Position numbers and translations under genes: made by a program | In this document: positions 60,066-64,000 of the stretch, piece after piece | Numbering within the stretch: the first letter of the stretch is position 1 | Layout: each line of letters starts with the position of its first letter | From: UBA961 sp049426725 | GTDB lineage: Bacteria > Bacteroidota > Ignavibacteria > Kapaibacteriales > UBA961 | Assembly: GCA_049426725.1 (NCBI GenBank) | Contig: JBMSYN010000008.1 | Location: 47,521 to 111,520 of the forward strand | Direction of reading: 5' to 3' | DNA length: 64,000 nucleotides | The notes under the pieces: generated by a model | The model's database searches: none | What the model saw: only the letters and a program-made list of their open reading frames with translations | What the model was told of the DNA's origin: nothing

Positions 60066-60136
60066 GGGATGATTGCAAGATATTTGTAATCATAAACTTA
60101 GAATAATGTGAACATTTCGGAAACTTGATTCCGAGA

Positions 60137-60167
60137 TTGGTTTTGTGTCCATAGATTATTATTTTTG
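60137..60167 (+). promoter_or_regulatory. Promoter: TTGG-N19-TATTTTTG
   Basis: TTGG at 60137-60140, 19 nt, then TATTTTTG at 60160-60167, 71 bp before the mreB ATG. Matches the Bacteroidota -33/-7 form; it is followed by GCAGTCC, also seen at the promoter at 61339. Confidence 0.55.
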
Positions 60168-60237
60168 CAGTCCTGCAATGAATCGCCTCAAGGCCTAAAA
60201 TCAGGCAGGACTTCCTAATCAGTTTTGTGAGAATGTG

Positions 60238-61260
60238 ATGCGTTTTGGCTTCTTATCCACGGATGTGGCTATTGACCTCGGCACTGCAAATACCCTCATT
60301 TGGATGAGGGATAAGGGATTGGTGTTGAATGAGCCATCCATTGTTGCTTTTGATCGTACCAATAAACATATTTTGGCAATCGGACATGAGGCACAAGCCA
60401 TGGTGGGCAAAACCCATCGTGATATTCGCACAATACGACCACTAAAAGATGGTGTGATTGCAGATTTTGAAATCGCGGAAGGTATGCTTAGAGCATTCAT
60501 CAAGAAAATTTCTTTGTCATGGCAACCTGCCAGACGCGTGGTTGTTTGCGTTCCTTCCGGAATCACTGAAGTTGAAAAAAGAGCTGTTCGAGACAGCGCT
60601 GAACATGCCGGTGCGAAAGAAGTACACTTGATTGCAGAACCAATGGCGGCTGCTATTGGTATCGGCCTTGATGTTCATGAACCAAAGGGTAATCTTATCG
60701 TTGATATTGGTGGTGGTACAACTGAAATCGCGGTTATTGCACTCTCAGGAATTGTTACCGATGAATCCATCCGTATGGCTGGTGATGAGATGACAAATAG
60801 CATTGTGCAGTATTTCAAAAGAAATCATAATATCCTCATTGGTGAAAGAACAGCTGAAATTATTAAGTGCGAAGTAGGTTCTGCCTATCCTTTGGATCAA
60901 GAAGTGGAAATCGAAGTCAAAGGACGCGATATGATTACGGGGATTCCTCAATCAATAACCGTCAGCTCCATTGATATTCGCGAAGCACTCAGTGAATGCG
61001 TGGGTATGATTGTTGAAAGCGTTCGCATGCTTCTCGAGAGAACTCCTCCGGAATTGGCTGCAGACATATATGATCGTGGAATAATGCTCTCAGGTGGGGG
61101 TGCGCTACTCAAAGGTTTGGATAGACGTCTTTCGACCGAAACAACACTCACGGTACATGTTGTAGAGGATCCTTTGACAGCTGTTGTGCGTGGAACGGGC
61201 AAAGTTCTCGAAAATCTCCATCATTATATGCCCTGCCTTATCAAAAGCAAGCGATATTGA
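60238..61260 (+). CDS. mreB: Rod-shape-determining protein MreB
   Basis: Bacterial actin that organises side-wall peptidoglycan synthesis. ATP-binding and family motifs: VAIDLGTANTLIWM (phosphate 1), LIAEPMAAAIGIG, NLIVDIGGGTTEIAV (phosphate 2), IMLSGGGALLKGLD (adenosine) and the HRD-like THRDIRTIRPLKDGVIADF. The 340-residue length is normal. I use ATG at 60238; a GTG one codon earlier exists. No mreC/mreD follows, which is unusual, so the rest of the elongasome lies elsewhere. It follows clpX after a 172-bp gap that holds a promoter. Confidence 0.96.
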   Translation: MRFGFLSTDVAIDLGTANTLIWMRDKGLVLNEPSIVAFDRTNKHILAIGHEAQAMVGKTHRDIRTIRPLKDGVIADFEIAEGMLRAFIKKISLSWQPARRVVVCVPSGITEVEKRAVRDSAEHAGAKEVHLIAEPMAAAIGIGLDVHEPKGNLIVDIGGGTTEIAVIALSGIVTDESIRMAGDEMTNSIVQYFKRNHNILIGERTAEIIKCEVGSAYPLDQEVEIEVKGRDMITGIPQSITVSSIDIREALSECVGMIVESVRMLLERTPPELAADIYDRGIMLSGGGALLKGLDRRLSTETTLTVHVVEDPLTAVVRGTGKVLENLHHYMPCLIKSKRY

Positions 61261-61314
61261 TCGATAATTTATTGGGTTTTCTCATCTCAACACATTGATT
61301 CCTCAATAGTTGTG

Positions 61315-61346
61315 TTTGGTGGCTACGGCATTTATTCGTATATTTG
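61315..61346 (+). promoter_or_regulatory. Promoter: TTTG-N20-TATATTTG
   Basis: TTTG at 61315-61318, 20 nt, then TATATTTG at 61339-61346, 44 bp before the ATG at 61390. The best match in the window to the Bacteroidota -33/-7 promoter. Confidence 0.62.
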
Positions 61347-61389
61347 CAGTCCCTGTATAATGTATTTTACTCTGAGAACGGAGTTTCCC

Positions 61390-61797
61390 ATGGCAGCAAA
61401 AGTCAGACGCGCCAGAAAAGCCAAATATGTCAAGCTCTTTTCGCCTTTCTTAATGAAAGAGACGAAGCATGAGCTCATTGGCGAGCCAATGGAGTCTGCC
61501 GAGGGGCGTCGTCAGTGGGCGCGTTGCACACTCAGTCGTCATTCACAGCTTGTGGATTTAGATGTTTTGGAAGCGAAGTCTGACAAAACAGCGGCCATCG
61601 TACAGGTTTCCAAAGAAGATTCCAAAATTTACAATCCTGCTGATGTATATGCTGTAGGAGATGTGATTTATCACAAGAAGTGGGATGATCTTGGTGTTGT
61701 TCTTTCAAAGGAGATTATCTCCAATGGTGGTTTTGCGATCATCGTTCAATTTGAGAAGAACAAAGAGAAAAAATTGATTGAAAATTTAGTTAAATAA
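61390..61797 (+). CDS. Small protein with Tudor/CarD-like domain, upstream of rpsU
   Basis: A 135-residue protein. The N-terminus is strongly basic (MAAKVRRARKAKYVKLFSPF), a central part resembles a KH-free linker, and the C-terminal half (VYAVGDVIYHKKWDDLGVVL to IVQFEKNKEKKLIENL) resembles the Tudor-like fold at the end of UvrD/PcrA helicases, which binds RNA polymerase, and the CarD N-terminal domain. The start at 61390 lies 44 bp after a good promoter. It runs into rpsU after 27 bp. Function is unknown; a ribosome- or transcription-linked role is inferred from context. Confidence 0.68.
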   Translation: MAAKVRRARKAKYVKLFSPFLMKETKHELIGEPMESAEGRRQWARCTLSRHSQLVDLDVLEAKSDKTAAIVQVSKEDSKIYNPADVYAVGDVIYHKKWDDLGVVLSKEIISNGGFAIIVQFEKNKEKKLIENLVK

Positions 61798-61824
61798 ATT
61801 ATCCATCTTTCATCAAAAGAGATT

Positions 61825-62019
61825 ATGGTAGGCGTTACAATCCAATCCAATGAGTCGATAGACCGCGCATTGCGTCGCTTCAAGAAGAAGTATGAGCGTA
61901 GTGGAGTATTGCGTGAATTCAAGAAGCGCGCTTTTTTCATTAAGCCCTCTGTAGAGAAGCGTCTTTCTCGCATGAAAGCAGCTCGTCGTCAATATCGTGC
62001 TACGATGGAACAAGAATAA
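61825..62019 (+). CDS. rpsU: Ribosomal protein bS21
   Basis: Small-subunit protein S21, 64 residues, very basic: SNESIDRALRRFKKKYERSG, VLREFKKRAFFIKPSVEKRL and a C-terminal tail. The length and order match bacterial S21. It follows the Tudor-like gene by 27 bp and ends with a strong terminator. In Bacteroidota, bS21 contributes to sequestering the anti-Shine-Dalgarno, consistent with the weak ribosome-binding sites in the window (established for the phylum; inference here). Confidence 0.95.
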   Translation: MVGVTIQSNESIDRALRRFKKKYERSGVLREFKKRAFFIKPSVEKRLSRMKAARRQYRATMEQE

Positions 62020-62045
62020 TCTTTATTCTTCTTGTATAGAAAATC

Positions 62046-62077
62046 AGCCATGTTGTTTTCACAACATGGCTTTTTTT
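62046..62077 (+). terminator. Intrinsic terminator after rpsU
   Basis: An 11-bp perfect stem AGCCATGTTGT/ACAACATGGCT with a TTTC tetraloop, followed by T7. It overlaps the stop of the convergent NHL gene at 62076. Confidence 0.9.
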
Positions 62078-63149
62078 ATTGATCAGTTGAAAGGCGGAAT
62101 CTACAAATGCGATTATTTTTTGTATCTGCCACATAGAGGGTTTTATTGAACCATGCAATCCCCTTTGGCTCGGAGAGCTGTGATTTGCCTGAACCTTTTC
62201 CACCGAAAGAATGCATTTCTTTTCCAGTTGAAGTAAATTTCAAGACAGAATCTTTTCCTGCATCAATCACATAAACATTTCCAAAGATATCATAGGTTAT
62301 GTCTTCAGGCATGGAGAATCTTCCAACGGAAAGCAAATCTGCTCCGGAATTTTGTGGGTCACCGGGATTGAATTTTTGGAACCAGCCTGTCACATCGGCT
62401 GATATATAGGTAAGCCACTGAACTTTATACTGCATCGAGGGAGAGATTTGCGTAAAGAGAATATCTTGGGATCTATCTGAAGCAATTGAAAGTGACGAAA
62501 TGGAGCCGATGGAGTATAGCGCATTTCCTTCTGGTACTAGCGAGGAAAGTCTACTCAAAATTGAATCTTGTGGACTCATCAAGAGGACGGCATCATCGGG
62601 GTCAAATCTTGAAGCATTGCTTGGACCCGTTCTTGAAAGAAGATATCCATTTCCCGGGAGCACCGCAATTCCTGTATAGCGTCTTTCGGGTCTGCTTGGT
62701 TGGATATAAGCACATTCAATAGGTGCATTTGCAATATCATGTCGCACTTCATTCAGATGAATGCGAAAAATCGCACCAATGGTCACTGTTTTTCCCTGAA
62801 GCACAGTATCAAGTTCCCCGCATACGAGAATATCGAATAATCCATCTTGTGCCAGAGCCACAGGATTTTTAATGGTTCTTGAAACTCCAACTCTTCTACC
62901 GGCGATGTCCAACATGACGATCCGATTATTCTTTGTATCGGCTACATAGACGAATGGTTCTCGACCGATCATGATGTCAGTAGGTTCATTGAAATTCGTC
63001 CAATCAGGTTGCAGTGGTAAATATACTGTATCATTAATTGCACCCGGATCCGGGTCTGCTTCTGGTGCTTGTGGTTTGTCATTACATCCCAACAAAACAA
63101 GCATTGAGCAAACAAACAAGACTATGCGAGAGAGGTTTAATTGTTTCAT
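62076..63149 (-). CDS. NHL-repeat lipoprotein
   Basis: A 357-residue lipoprotein with a lipobox VLLGC (Cys22) and a proline/aspartate-rich linker. NHL-type beta-propeller repeats are seen near FNEPTDIMIGREPFVYVADT, KNNRIVMLDIAGR, MPEDITYDIFGNVYVIDAG and LSEPKGIAWFNKTLYVADTK, with the last two adjacent at the C-terminus. Likely an extracytoplasmic binding protein; no function known. The start at 63149 is chosen because it gives a clean signal peptide; a promoter-like TAACTTTG ends just 3 bp before it. Confidence 0.82.
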   Translation of the reverse strand: MKQLNLSRIVLFVCSMLVLLGCNDKPQAPEADPDPGAINDTVYLPLQPDWTNFNEPTDIMIGREPFVYVADTKNNRIVMLDIAGRRVGVSRTIKNPVALAQDGLFDILVCGELDTVLQGKTVTIGAIFRIHLNEVRHDIANAPIECAYIQPSRPERRYTGIAVLPGNGYLLSRTGPSNASRFDPDDAVLLMSPQDSILSRLSSLVPEGNALYSIGSISSLSIASDRSQDILFTQISPSMQYKVQWLTYISADVTGWFQKFNPGDPQNSGADLLSVGRFSMPEDITYDIFGNVYVIDAGKDSVLKFTSTGKEMHSFGGKGSGKSQLSEPKGIAWFNKTLYVADTKNNRICRFRLSTDQ

Positions 63150-63152
63150 ATA

Positions 63153-63160
63153 CAAAGTTA
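63153..63160 (-). promoter_or_regulatory. -7-like element (TAACTTTG) abutting the NHL gene start
   Basis: Minus-strand TAnnTTTG match that ends 3 bp before the ATG at 63149. If real, the transcript would be nearly leaderless. No clear -33 element. Confidence 0.3.
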
Positions 63161-63274
63161 GGAATGTTTCAATAGTTTCTAATATACTTAAGGTGTAATT
63201 TTGCAAAAAGAAGCTGATATTTTTATTCATGTACTCGCAAATTGAAACTCTTAAACTGAATTGAACATAAAACC

Positions 63275-63928
63275 ATGAAAACAAGTATACATCCCATACA
63301 TAAAAGAAAATATTTACCATTTTTCATGACGATACTATTCGCATTCGTTCAAGGTTTCACTGTCAATGCACAAGAAACCAAGGACCAACTCTTCGCACAA
63401 TTGAGGAAAAAATATGGTACCATGCAATCTTTGGAAGTTTCTTTTAGTGGTGTCGAGCCAATTTCAGGTATACATGGAACATTAAAAGCATTACGTTCAG
63501 GAAAATATCACATAAGTGTTTCAGACCGTAGCATCATTTGTGATGGGAATACCATTTGGAATTATGTACCGGCAAGAAAGAGTGTGACAATTAATACATT
63601 GAAAAGCAGACCCGCATCTTCTCTTGATATTGTCTTGTTTACTTTTCTCTATAATTATCAGCCGAAATCTCTACAAGAATATTCAATAGGAAAAATATCC
63701 TATCAAGGGTTGGAGTTGATTCCCAAAAATGGAAAAACAGCAATGGGAATTAAGTCGCTTACTGTATTTGTAAAAAAAGGCGGGACAGACATCAAGCGCA
63801 TTAAGGCCATGGAAGGACAACAGGAATCAGTTTGGGATATCTTATCTTTGAAAACAAATGCATCTTTTGCTGAATCGCTCTTTAGTTTTACCCCAAACAA
63901 AGACACAGAAATTGTTGATCTTCGATAA
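63275..63928 (+). CDS. LolA-like outer-membrane lipoprotein carrier
   Basis: A 217-residue exported protein of the LolA family (periplasmic lipoprotein chaperone). After a hydrophobic signal (FFMTILFAFVQGFTVNA, cleavage before Q) come MQSLEVSFSG, GTLKALRSGKYHISVSDRSI and the LolA-typical DGNTIWNYVPARKSVTINTL. By function it would accept lipoproteins from a LolCDE complex; a LolC/E-like permease lies at 10347. The terminator at 63932 follows. Confidence 0.86.
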   Translation: MKTSIHPIHKRKYLPFFMTILFAFVQGFTVNAQETKDQLFAQLRKKYGTMQSLEVSFSGVEPISGIHGTLKALRSGKYHISVSDRSIICDGNTIWNYVPARKSVTINTLKSRPASSLDIVLFTFLYNYQPKSLQEYSIGKISYQGLELIPKNGKTAMGIKSLTVFVKKGGTDIKRIKAMEGQQESVWDILSLKTNASFAESLFSFTPNKDTEIVDLR

Positions 63929-63931
63929 AAA

Positions 63932-63965
63932 AAGGACTGTGTTTTTCACAGTCCTTGTTCTTTTG
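63932..63965. terminator. Bidirectional terminator at right edge
   Basis: A 10-bp perfect stem AAGGACTGTG/CACAGTCCTT with a T5 loop, preceded by an A-run and followed by TTCTTTT. It lies between the LolA-like gene and the convergent mazG-like fragment, overlapping the latter's stop. Confidence 0.82.
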
Positions 63966-64000
63966 CTTTATTCCAGAGCTCATCCATTTCTTGCAATGTC
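63946..64000 (-). CDS. MazG-like pyrophosphohydrolase, C-terminal tip
   Basis: Only the last 17 codons and the stop are visible, on the minus strand: TLQEMDELWNKAKEQGL. The EMDELWNKAK pattern is typical of the C-terminus of MazG nucleoside triphosphate pyrophosphohydrolases. The assignment rests on this short motif; the body of the gene lies beyond the window. Confidence 0.5.
   Translation of the reverse strand, partial: TLQEMDELWNKAKEQGL

Noticed and set aside
60117..60134. Hairpin TCGGAA/TTCCGA after clpX as a terminator
   Set aside because: The 6-bp stem is not followed by a real T-tract; kept out for lack of support.
1..64000. Frequent ATGCA/GATGCA words as a possible motif
   Set aside because: They track favoured codons (GAT, AAT, CAT, GCA) within genes, so no separate signal can be claimed without counting against a codon-shuffled control.

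Overview
The window is a gene-dense (about 90% coding), moderately AT-rich stretch of a Gram-negative chromosome. It carries about 60 protein genes, two tRNAs and two genes cut by the window edges. Outer-membrane functions are present: LolA-like and LolC/E-like proteins, an OmpA-domain lipoprotein, a heptose kinase and lipobox lipoproteins. Many transcription units are preceded by a TAnnTTTG element, and two to four of these also have a TTTG/TTG-like element 19-20 nt upstream. This is the promoter form known from Bacteroidota. With the HxxxHxxxxxD form of YbeY, weak Shine-Dalgarno use and the gene set, it suggests a member of the Bacteroidota/Chlorobiota superphylum, perhaps an Ignavibacteria- or Kapabacteria-like lineage. 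The lineage is an inference; no rRNA gene is present.

Layout. 0-11.6 kb (+): carotenoid-type desaturase (5' end outside the window), GH3 glycosidase, RsmB-like rRNA methyltransferase, purH, an MsbA-like exporter, leuS and a LolC/E-like permease. 11.6-15 kb (-): folA, a small MIase-like protein, an aldehyde dehydrogenase, YceI and a MarR regulator with a 32-bp palindromic operator. 15-24.5 kb: mixed strands with a DUF1801 protein, a VOC protein, a MOCOS-like PLP enzyme, dnaX (with an A9 slippage site), an orphan PaaB-like gene, obgE, tRNA-Arg, smg, ybeY, a heptose kinase and queE. 24.5-31.7 kb (+): an SNF2 helicase with a coupled partner gene, then a four-gene cassette of unknown function bounded by a promoter-like element and a strong terminator. 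This is the most novel-looking part of the window.

31.7-39.2 kb (-): acyl-CoA dehydrogenase, a PhoR-like kinase, mutY, a lipoprotein, isocitrate dehydrogenase, an FtsL-like protein and ddl. 39.4-43.2 kb (+): pheT, an unknown protein and a response regulator. 43.2-45 kb (-): LON-domain protein, superoxide dismutase and an A-type Fe-S carrier. 45.1-55 kb (+): YihY, murF-mraY, a PhoB-like regulator, CtpA protease, a DUF3108 protein, a vWA-OmpA lipoprotein, a degenerate SDR and an ABC-2 permease, followed by hpnE (-). 56.4-62 kb (+): tRNA-Leu, tig, clpP, clpX, mreB, a Tudor-like small protein and rpsU. At the right edge lie an NHL lipoprotein (-), a LolA-like protein (+) and the 3' tip of a mazG-like gene (-).

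The genes group into envelope building (murF, mraY, ddl, mreB, FtsL-like, hldA), translation and protein quality control (leuS, pheT, rpsU, tig, clpP, clpX, ybeY, obgE), replication and repair (dnaX, mutY) and central metabolism. Genes are tightly packed: several neighbours share TGATG or TAATG junctions, and many convergent pairs abut or overlap at their stop codons. Gene-free stretches are all shorter than about 220 bp. No insertion sequence, CRISPR array or prophage was recognised.
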